Origin: Undaria pinnatifida
Lineage: Eukaryota > Sar > Phaeophyceae > Laminariales > Alariaceae
NCBI GenBank assembly: GCA_012845835.1
Contig: JABAKD010000002.1
Coordinates: forward strand, 17,135,629 to 17,199,628
Length of the DNA stretch: 64,000 nt
Direction of reading: 5' to 3'
Of this stretch, positions 23,641-34,350 are shown piece after piece. The notes under the pieces are model-generated. The model did no database searches and had not been told where the DNA came from. It worked only from the letters and a program-made list of their open reading frames with translations. The stretch's first letter is position 1. Each line of letters starts with the position of its first letter. The translations under genes were made by a program, and so were the position numbers.

Positions 23641-24452
23641 TTTTTTGGGATGGCGCGCGCTACGACAGAGACAGCGCTTTTTGGTTGTGTTTTAGCTGAA
23701 ATGTTTTCTGAATGACGAGGCGCTCCTTACCCCCAAATCGTCAGAAACACGCCATTTTTTTTTGAAACATTGTGTTTTTGTGTTTTTGTATACCTAGACC
23801 TTGGTATGTTTCGTCGGGGTGCACGTTCATTTTTATGAGGGTCGAGTTTTGGGGTGAGGTATAGAGCTTCTTAAGTGACGAAGAACTCGAAAAAAAAAAT
23901 GTGGATGCACCTCTACTGTAATATTAGTGGCATGTGTCGGATGCTTTATTTTTTTGGTGAAGACTGCAGTAGACCTACAGTCCTTCGCGTACGCTTCTTT
24001 TTTTCGCTTCTAAACTGGCAGCTGTCACCGTAGTCAAACAACGAACAGACGCGCACTATCCAGTGCAATCACACCCAAGACTGTATGTAATGCATACACG
24101 TCGCGCGTCGATAAATACCGACGTCTGAACTCTTAGCCCTAAAACTCGAGCTATTTTAAATAACAGTATCCCACTACTGCTGTTACACTAAAATATGTGT
24201 TACAAACATTTTTTTTTGTAAGGGGCCAGACAGGGGGCGGGGTAATAAAAAAGTTGTAAAAATATCGTCATTTTCTGGAAACCCGCAGAAGTCACAACGC
24301 TCCGATTAGTTTTCTTTTTTTACCTTTCTAGGACTATCGCTCCATTTTTTTTTTTTGCGTACTCTCCTGGTAGGTGTATGAATACCCGAAATGTGAGTAA
24401 ACATAGCTTTATGATATACTATTAATACGTTAACAATAACTAGGTGCACTAG

Positions 24453-24625
24453 AGATCCCCCAATAAGGCGGTATCCCCATATAAGGCGCTATCCCTATAT
24501 AAGGCGGTCACAATAGCTTGGCACGACTAAGGAATTGCACTCATAACCTCGAAGGAATAAGGGGGCTTCCCTCCATAAGGCGGTCGCATTGCTCTCGCAC
24601 ACCGCAGCCTTGCTGGGGGACCTTT
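24453..24625 (+). mobile_element. AAGGCGG MITE-like element, copy D
   Basis: This is the cleanest copy. It begins ATCCCCCAATAAGGCGGTAT and ends GCAGCCTTGCTGGGGGACC, with inner blocks ATAAGGCGGTCACAATAGC and CCATAAGGCGGTCGCATTGC. The ends are imperfect inverted repeats of about 16 bases. It has no ORF. Confidence 0.7.
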
Positions 24626-24679
24626 GCTGTGTATGGACACCCGAACCGTGGGTATTTACAGTTCTATTATACGGTTCTA

Positions 24680-24805
24680 AAGGCGTTGCTGTTGAATAGT
24701 CATTGAAAAGTCGTTGGATAGTCGTTGAATAGTCATTGAATAGGCACTGAAGAGTCATTGAATAGGCCTTGAGTAGTAGTTGAATAGTCATTGAATAGTC
24801 ACCCC
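24680..24805 (+). repeat. TTGAATAGTCA minisatellite
   Basis: About ten imperfect 11-base units (TTGAATAGTCA, with GAAAAG, GATAG and GGCAC variants). It follows the AAGGCGG element directly. Confidence 0.8.
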
Positions 24806-25008
24806 ATTGGGGCTTGAGAGGGTAAAGGGACGAAGTAAATTACTATTGGTAGTACGCCAAGCAACTTGGGCTGCTGGAGTAATTAGTATCCGAAATACCG
24901 GTACCATGCAGGTGCTATTCAAGGGGTTGCGTGGCGCGGGTGTAGCGTGATAACACTGCGAACACTGCTGCGCGCGGGCACGAAAGGTTGGAGAATGCAG
25001 CAATGAAT

Positions 25009-25182
25009 CCCTCTGTAGCGGCGGTCGAATAGTGCCGGTTGCCCGCTATAATGCCTGTGAAAGCATTGAGCACATACCGGGTATAGAGACGATCAGTAGT
25101 GGCAGTGTGCGGAGTAGTGCCGGTTGCCTATATAATGCCGGTGTTTCCATTTGTAGTGCACATACCGGCACTATACAGGGGT
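25009..25182. mobile_element. CTCTATAGTGCCGG TIR element, copy 1
   Basis: Ends CCCTCTGTAGCGGCGG and CCGGCACTATACAGGGG are imperfect inverted repeats. Inner TAGTGCCGGTTGCC blocks recur. Copies at 35217-35383 and 40190-40300 share the ends and inner blocks. It is a non-coding, MITE-like element of about 170 bp. Confidence 0.7.
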
Positions 25183-26684
25183 GGACCACTATAGATCTAT
25201 ACTTCTGAACCGCTCTTCTCAGTTTTTTTGTTGAAACTCATCTTTGCAAGCTGTGTTAAATGCCATATTTAATTGTGGTGGACAATTCTGGGTCCCAAAG
25301 GAGATGGTTATGTACATGGCGTTTGCGGTTCGCGCATAAAGGAGAGAGCGCGCGTGTCCAGCGAACGTTTGCCTAAATGTGGCCGCGGGTGATCTTTTTT
25401 TTGTTTTTTGTTTGGTGTTTTTTTTCGATCTTGATTAAGGAATTCGTCCCTGTTGGCTAATGGTATCGTCATCGTTACTTTCCAACGGCCTCATTCTGGG
25501 GACCCTGAACTGAAGTGAATTGAACCAGCGAAGAAAATCCCAAAAACTACGAAGTCTATTCGGTGATCCTTCCCATTTTTTCCGCCGTTCGGCTTCCAAT
25601 AGTCCTTCCATAGTGCGGTATAATACGTATGAACATGATTTGCCATTAGTTCGTCGTATGATAGCATTTTTTTTTGTTTGTTCTGGTTGAGTTCAATGGG
25701 GGGAGCGCGAAAGCGACAGCAATGGCTTGTTGTCGTCGAGCAAGACCGCGGTAGAGGGTACTCCCCTTTTCCACTACCTTTTTTTTTTTTTTTTTTTTTT
25801 ATCCTCCGGCGGATGGGGAAAAATAAAGCTTTAGCTCACCACACTTCCACGTATTTTCATACGCGTCGTGTGTCGATTTAACTCAGCTGCTTTCGCAGCC
25901 CAACGCTTTTCACTGTCATTTTATGTTATACCATCATACCATCACACCATCATACTCGCACGAGTGACTGCTGTGTACGTCATTGACCAAAACACGTTAC
26001 GTGGTTAGTTTGGCACAGCATAGCTAACCATCCCGTTTAGAATTCATATAAAAAATTAAAACCGCACGAAAAACGCCTACTTCGTATGACTGCAGGGAAT
26101 AGGGGGGTCCCACGCTCAGCTGACCCCTACCGTAGCCGTCCTTTTTTATTTTTTCTAGTCTTTTGTTTCTCTTCGTTTGCTCTCTTATTTCCCTCTCCAC
26201 CGGCCTTATAATGCCTTATATTGCCTTATAATGCCTTATAATGCCTTATTGCGCCTTATGCCGTTCGGTATCTTGTTCCTCTTCGTGTTGTTTTTATAAA
26301 AAATATTTTAAGGACGTCCGCCGTAAAACAACAGTTATCTTCTTAGGCTTGTTTTTATACAAATATTTTAAGGACGTCAGCCGTGAAACAGCAGTTATCT
26401 TCTTCGTGTTGTTTTGTCCGTGCAACAGCAGCTACCTTCTTCGTGCTGTTTTGTCCGGGCAACAGCAGTTATCTTCTCCGTGCTGGTTTGCCCGTGCAAC
26501 AGGTAGTCTGTTTCTCTTCAGCACGTATAGTGTTCCTCTGACAATTGGCAGCCGTTCCTTTCCTTTCCGATCGATCGATCTTTTTGCATCACGTTCTTCA
26601 GAACACCTGTCGTTCGTTTTGTTGTGTTTGTTTGTTTTTTTCTTTTCTTTTCTTCTTTTCTTTTGTCCGTTCTTTCTCCTTCTT

Positions 26685-26890
26685 TTATGGTCTGGCTTGC
26701 TTTGTTGTGTACTCGTACCCGGTACGCTAGCACTTGACTTGCCTTACCTTGATGAATTGCGACTGTTTGGTTCACTCTGTTTCACAGTCGTCTGTGACCA
26801 CATAAAAATAAGTTGTATATCTCTAGGATGAATCAGGATGGACTCTGGGTGTACTGATGCCGTTGGGTATGTATGTAGTATGTAGAAATA
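26685..26890 (+). repeat. Dispersed repeat shared with 31695
   Basis: TGTTGTGTxCTCGTACCCGG TACG, then GTTTCACAG, AATCAGGAYGGAC and TTRATGYCGTTGGG occur in the same order at 31695-31930. The end part recurs on the opposite strand at about 58155-58250. Confidence 0.6.
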
Positions 26891-26902
26891 ACGGTTTAAT
26901 GT

Positions 26903-26917
26903 GAAGACAACAACAGC

Positions 26918-26985
<68 letters not shown>

Positions 26986-26992
26986 AAACAAC
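26903..26992 (+). repeat. (CAA)n trinucleotide array
   Basis: About 29 CAA/ACA units with few interruptions, some 390 bases upstream of the first recognisable ENY2 exon. A second, less regular (CAA)n with CAG and AAG units lies at 46230-46345 in a kinase intron. Confidence 0.95.
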
Positions 26993-27384
26993 AACTTGTG
27001 CCACGATAGGGGTACAGTACCTCTTTTTGGCCATTTTTTTTCCGCCTGACGGGGCTCCCAACCTCTTAGACTATCTGAATGTATACCAGTGTCCGTGTGT
27101 ATCATATCCTCAAGGAAAATATGCAAGTGTGATTCGACATATTATACCAAGTATCACATTTGCACGTCTGAAGCCGTTGGTGTTGGTGTTGGTGTTTCTA
27201 ATTGTTGCAGACGTTGTCGTTGCTGGTTCATTGTTGGTTGTTATTTGTTGATGTTGGCATTGTTCGTCTTTTCGACGGTTGTTGTTTTTTTGGTTTTTCG
27301 AATTTACTTTTGTTATGGCACTGACTGTCCACTGCTCACTGTTTGCGTGTGTGCGTGTATGCGTGTGCCATTGTCTGTGTTCAG

Positions 27385-30300
27385 CCCGAAGCAGGAGAGA
27401 CGCCGAAAAGATGAGGCGGTGCGAGCGACGATCATGCAGAAGCTCATAGAGACTGGCGAGCGCGAGAGGCTGAAAGACTTACTAAGGGAAAGGCTCATAC
27501 AGTGCGGCTGGCGGGACGAGCTCAAGGTAAGCATCATATGCACGTAAGAGAGAGAGGTTCATACAGTGCGGTTGGCGGGAAGAACTCAAGATACGCATCG
27601 TACCAGGTATGCGCGTAAGGAAAAGGCTCGTACGGTGCGGTTGGCGGGGCGAGCTCAAGGTAAAGGTAATATATAGGTACAGGCGAGGAAGCGGAGCGAG
27701 CTCAAGGTAAACATCATATATAGGTACGGGAGAGGCTCATGCAATGCGGTTGGCGGGACGAGCTCAAGGTGCATGTTTTACGTGGGTACGTGCGCGCGCG
27801 GCTTCTGCACTTTGACCGATGTTCTACTCGTAGTCCACAACACAGGACACCTCGTATACTATTATTTATAAGAACCAGGGTAACAGGAACAGGAGGGTTG
27901 AAATCTACAGGAAACTACGAAGTCCAGGAGCCGTTATGCTGAGTTTGATGTTGAGCGCACCATCGTCGAGATAAGAAACCCAGCTTGGGATCGGCACGTA
28001 TGTTATTTGTTATCCTGTGCCGTATTGCATCGACGTTTTGTCGACATTGCTGTTAGCATGCTAACGTTTGCTGTTAGCTTGTTAACATTGCTGTTAGCAT
28101 GTTACATTGCTTTCAGCGCGTTAACTTTGCTGTCAGCGCGTTAACATTGCCGTTAGCATGTTAACGTGTTGGCATGTTCACATTGCTGTTAGCATGTCCA
28201 CATTGCTGTTAGCTCATGTTAACATTGCTGTTAGCACGTTAATATTGCGGTTACGAGCATGGTTGCATTGCTGTTGGCCTTCAGGGGGTTTCGAATCGAG
28301 GTGGGCGATGACGTCGGCGCTGTTGTTGGCATTGCTAGTGGTATCGCTTTTGTCGCTGATGGACCTGTGCCGCGATAAGGTAGCGCTTACTGGCCAAAAT
28401 TGTTTTTAATATATATATATATCGTGTTGCCGCTGCTGCAATTCACCCCCCCCCACCCCCCCACCCCCAACGCCCCCTCCTTCCCCACCACCCGCACCAT
28501 CGCCTAGACCTAGCACCACCCGCGTATAGCAAACCCTCACATCTATGCGACCTGATAGTGTCTAAAAAACCCTATCGCCCCCCCCCCCGCCCCTCCCGCC
28601 CCCCCCCCACCCCCACCCCCTCGAACGCTCCGCCCTCTCCTCGCTGGTTGTACGACTTACAGGATAGGATTGATAGTTTCTACACACAGATTGAGCTGTC
28701 CCCCCCCCCGCTCCCTTTTGATCAAAACCAAGCCCCCACGTCCTTAAAAACTCCGCCCTCCCCTCACCGGTTATTCGACTTACAGGATTCACTTGATAAC
28801 CTGAAGCATTTCCTTCCACAGCTGTCAGATTTTGTCCCCCTCCAAAACGGGTTTTATAGTTTCCGCGCACAGACTGACTAACATCACTTTGTTGACCCTG
28901 ATAGCTACACTGTAGTTGCAAGGGGAGTCGCCGACCTATATCCTTAATGAGGACACACAGCCGTAATACGCGCGATCGGAGTATCACACACAGCTTGCAA
29001 AGATGAGTTTCGACAATATTTTCATCTCACAGCTGGAGTGTATTTTTATTTTTATAATATATATCGTGTTGGCGATGTACGGACTTTGAATGGGCAGGAG
29101 GTGGGTAGAAAACATATGATCGTAGTATTGAAACCGTCGAATGACAATCGAAGGCCAGCCCAACCAATGAAAACCCAGCGACAAATGAGGTTTGAAATGT
29201 GTTTTCGTAGTTTTTTTTTTTCTAAGCTATTTTTTTTTGTGTGTTGGTTAGCCTTGGGTTACTACTATGGTGTTCGTCAGTTTCTATACGTACTTTTAAC
29301 ATTTTGTTCCAACCCAAGAGGGGTTGGAAATCGCGAAACACCTTATACTGACCGAGCCTCTGACCGGAGAACAAAACCCGATGCAGTTGAATAGTTGCTA
29401 TTATATACTTCGAAGTATATATGTCTGAACCGAGGATGGGGCCGCAATCCTCCCCGGGTGCGGTGGGACTGGGGGGTTCGCCCGAGGGGAAACTCCCGCC
29501 GCGCGCGCCTCGCCCCCTGATTGGCCGAGGACGGGCGGAGGGGGATCCCTCGGCTAATGGGGTTGGGGCTGGGAAAGCGCAGGGATGAAAGCCATACGCC
29601 TACTGTATTATATGTATCGTTCGATGGCTATGGGATTGATGTTTGGCATTTATGTTTGACAGTACTGTTGGCATTGTTGTTGGCACTCATGTTTAGCATT
29701 GCTGTACAGGGTGTGAGAAGGGAAGACAGCCGTGACCATGACCATGACTTTGTGTCGTGTCCAGAAGGTCGTTGAGGGTAAATCAAACTTTTTACTTACG
29801 ATTTGAGCTGGAACGAAAAAAGTGATGATTTACCAACAACAACAAGAAACGTTTGGGTCATTAGTCTATAGACACAACCCGAGGGTGGGGTCAGAAGGTT
29901 TTGAAAGTACCGCGGTGAGAGCGGCAAGAGTCGGGTCGGGTCAGGCGGTTTCCGAATCCTCACGGGGCGGGTCGGGTTGGCTCAGGAGGTTTTCAAATAT
30001 CACGCGTCACCCTGACCCCAATCCGACCCGCGAGAAATGGCCTGACCCACGAAAAGCCCTGGTATGTACTGTAGTTTGGTGTCGATGAAGCCTCTCTGCT
30101 GCGACCCCAAGCCAGAGACTCTCACACAGGGTTACTACCCCCGCGTGGATTATCTGGCAATCAACGCGGCATCTCGTCGCAGGCAGTAGGTACCAGGAGG
30201 AACACCCTCTATAGAGCTGCCCCCGCGTTTGTTATTTTTTGGGGGGGCAGAACACTTGGAATTAGCGTGGAATCGTTATTACAGCACAACACCCTTTAGA

Positions 30301-33300
30301 ACTGCCACCCACGTTTTTGTGTTCTTGGAGACAAAACACTTGGAGTTTGTTTGGAATATTTTTTACATCAGAAGAAAACTTTGTAGAAGTGCCGCCACGT
30401 TTTTATTCTTGTTTTTGTTTTTTGGGACGAAATACCTGGAAATAGTGTGAGATGGTTTATATCGCGGGAACGCCCTTTAGGACTGCCACCCCATGCTCTT
30501 GTTTTTGGGCACATAGCACTTGGAAATAGTATGGAATCATTTCTGCAGCAGCGAAACCCTTTGAAACTGCTACCCACGTTTTTCTTTTCGGGGGAAAAAC
30601 ACTTGGAAAATGTATGGGATCATTCTTGCAGGTGTGAAAAGGGTTAAAAAGCCGGTGTCTTGGACTACCAGAAATAGTCGAATGCTATAACTGCATGGCA
30701 TGTTCTTAGTACCAGGTAGAGCCGGTCGCCCCGGTGGCGTATCAGGTTATCCTCGAGCCTGGTATAGGTCAGTTTCGTGAGTTCGAGCCCCGCCGAGTGC
30801 ATATTCGTATAAATTCGTTGGGACTTTTTCTTGTGCACAAATTGACTTGCGGAAAGCGCGAGAGCGTGAGTTAGCAACACTCGATGAAAAATCGACGAGC
30901 AGTGGGATTGCTGAACCCTATGCGCGATAAAAATTGAAGGCAAGAACCGGGGAGGAGAAGGGACGACACCTGTGACCACGGCTTGTCCAGAAGCTGGAAA
31001 GTAAAAGTGTGAGAAAAAAGAAAAAAAAAAAAAAAAGTACCATATTTGTTCCAACCGTGCTCTTGCACCAAGAATACTGATTGTATAATAACATCTTTAC
31101 TCATCGCATTGTTACATTGGATTCGGTTGGAAGCGGCGGACTAATCGGTTCAACGACGAACAGTGGTCTATACTGTATACGGTATACTCCGTTTGATCGT
31201 TTGATGTTTGAGCTCTAGTTTACAGTAATACTCTTGCGATGTACTTTATCGGTATATATGGTATGTGTTATGTGAGCTGCACTACTATGTACACTGGTTT
31301 ACTCTGTTATTGTATTGCACTGTGCTGTGCTGCGCTGTATACTACTACTGTGCTGTGCTGTACTGTGCTGTACCGTACCGTACTGTACTGTATTGTACCG
31401 TACTGTACTGTACTGCACTGTACTGTACTGTTGTACTGTACTGTACTGTACTGTACTGTACTGTACTGTACTGTACTGTACTGTACTGTACTGTACTGTA
31501 CTGTACTGTACTGTGCTGTGCTGTACTGTACTGTGCTGTACTGTCATTTACCGTTCTTTGCTGTACTGTGCTGCACTGCACAGTATATAGCCACGTGACT
31601 AAAAGACAACAATAATAATGACAAAAAACCAGTCTGTAGGGTCACTTATATCTATGCTTTGTACAATATTACTCCTTTCGTTGGAATTCTTAATTCCTCG
31701 CTTGGCTTGGTCTGTTGTGTTCTCGTACCCGGTACGTGTGCATTCCGTTTGCGTTCTCGATTAATTTGCAATAATTTTTGTTTTTATTTAACTGTTTCAC
31801 AGCGTGTTGCCTCAGACGTTGTACGACTCTACAGTACAGTACCGTGCAGTACAGTACAGTGCAGAGGGATGTAGAATCAGGACGGACGCGGTGTGTGCTT
31901 ATGTCGTTGGGGACAAATCGCGTTTTAACGTGAAGAAAGCACACACTCCGAATACAAGTACTCAATATGTGTATGTTCCAGCTTACCAGGTACCAGGTAC
32001 GAGCGACGCGAAATCGTAAAGAAATTCTCCACGGTACAGATCATACTTGTCGTCAGAAAATGATTCCAAGGCATGAGGAATAACATCCACGTTATGATAT
32101 AAATCCTCATCACGTTTCAAATAATCGGGTCTGTTTTTTAGTACGTGCCAGGTCGTCGTGACTACTATTAGTAAGACAGCCCTTCGACAAACGGCAACGG
32201 CCCAATTTGGTAGACGGCTTTTAAAGCAGCCTATTGGCTTCATGCGACAGTACGTGTGGTACACGCAGCAGTTTGAATCAGCTCATGGTTGTTGTATGAG
32301 AGCACAGTTGTCGCTGATATCTCGCGCAGAACATTTTGAACTGTCGTCAACGTCAGCTGTCGGTAAGAACTCGACGCAAAAAACGTAATTGTACCGTCGT
32401 CAACGTTAGCTGTCGCTAAAACCCGCGCAGCAGAATATTTTGTACGGTGGTAAACTTGGGTGCGTTGGTGCATAGTGGGCGGGAGAAGGTGAGAGGGCGG
32501 GACAGAAGGGCAGCACCTGTGCATCGGTAGGCGGCGGCGGAAGGCGGAAAACCACGACTCCGTGATCTCGAAACGGGTCCCTATTTTTAGATGCTACTGT
32601 GTAAGTTATGACCTCGTCTATAATGGTGGGGTGCTCGGTTTAAGAGCCCCTCGGAACGGGCAAGTGCTACTTTACCGCTCTCATCTCCGCATCGCTCATG
32701 CCTCGGATTGGGCACCGTGTAGGAATCATCAATATATAGGGGTGCAGTGGAAATTTTTCAAGAAGTTTGTGAGATCCTAAACTGAGGAGCTAGCTCAACC
32801 TCTCACGATCTAACTATCTCACACCCGAAACATCACTTCGAAGGCATTTCGCTCGCGAAAACAGCCCAGCAGATCTATGCCCTAGTCTTGAAAAGCAATA
32901 ATCTCGTAAAGTTGTCATACTATTAATAACGTATAGGTTCACTGTTGAGGAGCTGAACCGGTCACAAACATGTTGACAAACATTTGGGTGTTGAAAACTT
33001 TAACCCATACTGCACTATAGAGGGAGTTTTTCCCACAAAGTGCAACCCATACCGCACTATAGAGGGATGACTCTTAGGTTTATGTAGCAAGGGCGTCACA
33101 AGGCGCGTCAAGCCGATCTGACAGCTCTTGGCCGTTCTGGGCCCTATGTACTATATCGTACAGCGACAAAACACAAGCATACAGTGCGTTGTTATCACGG
33201 CGCGAGCGTACAGCGCACGGCAGCAGTGCAAGCTGTTCTCGTGTCCTACAGGCACTACTTGCATTGGGGTTTGGACTGCAGCAATCGTCGTTGCCTAAGC

Positions 33301-33935
33301 TAGCAGCCCGTGTTTCTTGGTTTGAGAGACGCTGCAACCGTCAGTTTTTTCCGTCAGTTTTTTCCCTCTGAAGCCCCTAACGCGATGAGTTTCGGGTCAT
33401 GGGTAGGGGTGAGGTTCTGGTTAGGGTTACGGTTAGGGTTACGGTTAGGGTTACGGTTATGGATGGGTTTGAGGTTAGGGTTAGGGTTAGGGTTAGGGTT
33501 ACGGATGGGTTTGAGGTTACGGTTACAGATAAGGTTTGGGGCTAGCACCGCCCTAATTTCACTCGGAAGCCCCAAAAAGGTTTTATAACCCTTTTAGCCG
33601 CGGAGAAATCACCACACTATTTTTCAAGTAAGTTGTCCCGAAAAACGTGGATGGTCAGTCCCAAAGGGGTGAATTCCGTTTTATGTTATTATAGATTCTC
33701 TTAAACCGAGTGACCCAGCATGTCGTTATCACGTACCCACGCCGCCGCCCGCGCTTCCCCCGCTATGCCCGCTCTGCAGGAGCACTGCAAGGAGATCATT
33801 CGAGGAAAAGGCTTGGAAAAAATATCGGTGGACGAGCTCGTAGACGAGATCACCCCAAGAGGCAGGGCAACCGTTCCAGACGACATCAAGGCCGAGCTCC
33901 TGCAAAGGATTAGGAAGTTCTTGCAATCCACGTGA
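27385..33935 (+). CDS. ENY2: ENY2/SUS1, SAGA and TREX-2 subunit (partial)
   Basis: Two exons, 27385-27526 and 33780-33935 (TGA), joined in phase 0 across a 6,253-bp GT-AG intron. The protein is a small helical adaptor that anchors the SAGA deubiquitinase module and binds the TREX-2 mRNA-export complex at nuclear pores. The 99 visible residues cover nearly the whole family length (about 100): exon 1 has [18 protein letters not shown] and [11 protein letters not shown]; exon 2 has [30 protein letters not shown] and LLQRIRKFL. All are hallmark ENY2 helices. The first visible exon starts after TGTCTGTGTTCAG with one base of a split codon, so a short exon with the start codon lies upstream and was not found. 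The intron holds repeats of many kinds and, at its 5' end, extra copies of the exon end. Confidence 0.92.
27490..27772 (+). repeat. Tandem copies of ENY2 exon end and donor
   Basis: The exon end (AGGCTCATACAGTGCGGCTG..GACGAGCTCAAG, ending 27526) and its donor GTAAGC are followed by four diverged copies ending at about 27590, 27659, 27706 and 27769. Copies 3 and 4 keep GAGCTCAAG followed by GTAAAG or GTAAAC, so they are possible donors. Copy 2 has AAGATACG (donor lost), and the last has GTGCAT. Spacing is 47-69 bases. Copies carry A/G differences from the exon, so the duplication is not fresh. Confidence 0.85.
28040..28270 (+). repeat. ACATTGCTGTTAGCATGTTA minisatellite
   Basis: About eleven imperfect units of roughly 20 bases with the core TTGCTGTTAGCATGTTAAC, inside the large ENY2 intron. 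Confidence 0.85.
28470..29060 (+). repeat. Duplicated ~600-bp segment, copy 2
   Basis: Matches 21730-22335 in order from CCACCCGCACCATCGCCTAG to CAGCTGGAGTGTATTTTTAT. It is in the ENY2 intron. It contains the open frame with [20 protein letters not shown], kept from copy 1. Confidence 0.75.
29880..30070 (+). repeat. Degenerate GGGTCGGGTCAGG array
   Basis: GGGTCAGAAGGTTTTGAAAG, GTCGGGTCAGGCGGTTTCCG and GGTTGGCTCAGGAGGTTTTC show a unit of about 45-55 bases made of a GGGTC cluster plus a GTTTTCAAA block. It is related to 22575-22800 and 35865-36065. Confidence 0.65.
30205..30650 (+). repeat. Tandem ~85-bp repeat
   Basis: Five units, each with CCCTTTAGAACTGCCACCCA, a TTTTTG run, GACAAAACACTTGGAAxTAG and GGAATxxTTxCAGCAG. 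Single diverged monomers occur near 6180-6240, 6530, 7560-7680, 9180-9240 and 9730-9800. Confidence 0.8.
30721..31015 (+). repeat. tRNA-derived SINE
   Basis: Head GCCGGTCGCCCCGGTGGCGT with TATCAGGTTA (A-box-like) and GAGTTCGAGCCCCGCC (B-box-like); body with CGATGAAAAATCGACGAGCA, GCGCGATAAAAATTGAAGGC and GGGGAGGAGAAGGGACG; then an A-rich end at 31015-31036. The head-body structure is the same as at 18447. It sits in the ENY2 intron in sense orientation. Confidence 0.75.
31330..31590 (+). repeat. (TACTG)n pentanucleotide array
   Basis: TACTG units, nearly perfect from 31430 to 31510, with TGCTG and TACCG variants around. It is readable as VLYCT-type frames in every phase on both strands, which is only the period. 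ENY2 intron. Confidence 0.95.
33405..33535 (+). repeat. Interstitial telomere-like TTAGGG tract
   Basis: GGTTAGGGTTACGGTTAGGG-type units: about ten TTAGGG plus several TTACGG and GGTTTGAGG variants over some 130 bases. It ends about 245 bases before the last ENY2 exon. TTAGGG-type repeats are telomeric in many eukaryotes. Here the tract is interstitial, as genes and repeats flank both sides. Confidence 0.85.
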
Positions 33936-34169
33936 TGGCTTGGAGGGGGTGGGGGTGGGGTGTGAGGGGTTTCGGGGGGGGGGGGGGGGCAGGGGTGGCT
34001 CTGCTGTAGCGATATTATGCGTTTTTTTTTCATCTGCGTGTTTTTACGACCGGTTCTTCTTGGAATGTGGTTGGAGATTGCCGGAGTGCAGGAACAGGGA
34101 GTTTGCTCGTGGTTGCTCGTGGCGGCTTAGGGAAGGGCGAAGGGTGGGGAGGGGGGGGGTGATCATCGA

Positions 34170-34350
34170 AGCATGCATGGTCGTAGTCCGTAGGAGCATA
34201 GCTATGAGACCATAGCATCCCCGCAGTGCCGCGACGGAGCACGCACGTCGGGTTTCTACCGACCACGCAGACAATGCATGCACCAAGCGCGCAGCGCCGT
34301 GAGGTGTTCGACGAGTCGCATGAAGAGTGAGCTGCATTTTACCGAGAACC
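34170..34350 (+). repeat. Dispersed repeat shared with 36985-37185
   Basis: CATGCATGGTCGTAGTCCGT, GAGACCATAGC, CGGAGCACG..GGGTTT, GCACCAAGCGCG.AGCG.CGTGA and GTGAGCTGxATTxTxxxGA..ACCGCTTGTG recur in the same order at 36985-37185. It is non-coding. Confidence 0.65.

Larger units (their letters stand above)
17059..27384. other. Intergenic region without recognised gene
   Basis: Ten kilobases between the DUF3119-like gene and the first ENY2 exon I can recognise. I found SINE heads and bodies, repeat-family copies, a tandem array near 21.0-21.7 kb, a segment duplicated elsewhere, (GACCC)n, a TIR element at 25.0 kb and (CAA)n. The start exon of ENY2 and its promoter should be somewhere at the right end, but I could not identify an exon ending in the needed phase. 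Open frames up to about 150 codons are present, but none has family resemblance or credible splice borders. Confidence 0.6.

Noticed and set aside
31239-31615. Several frames with VLYCT or YSTVQ repeats on both strands
   Set aside because: They are products of the (TACTG)n array, which is open in every phase.
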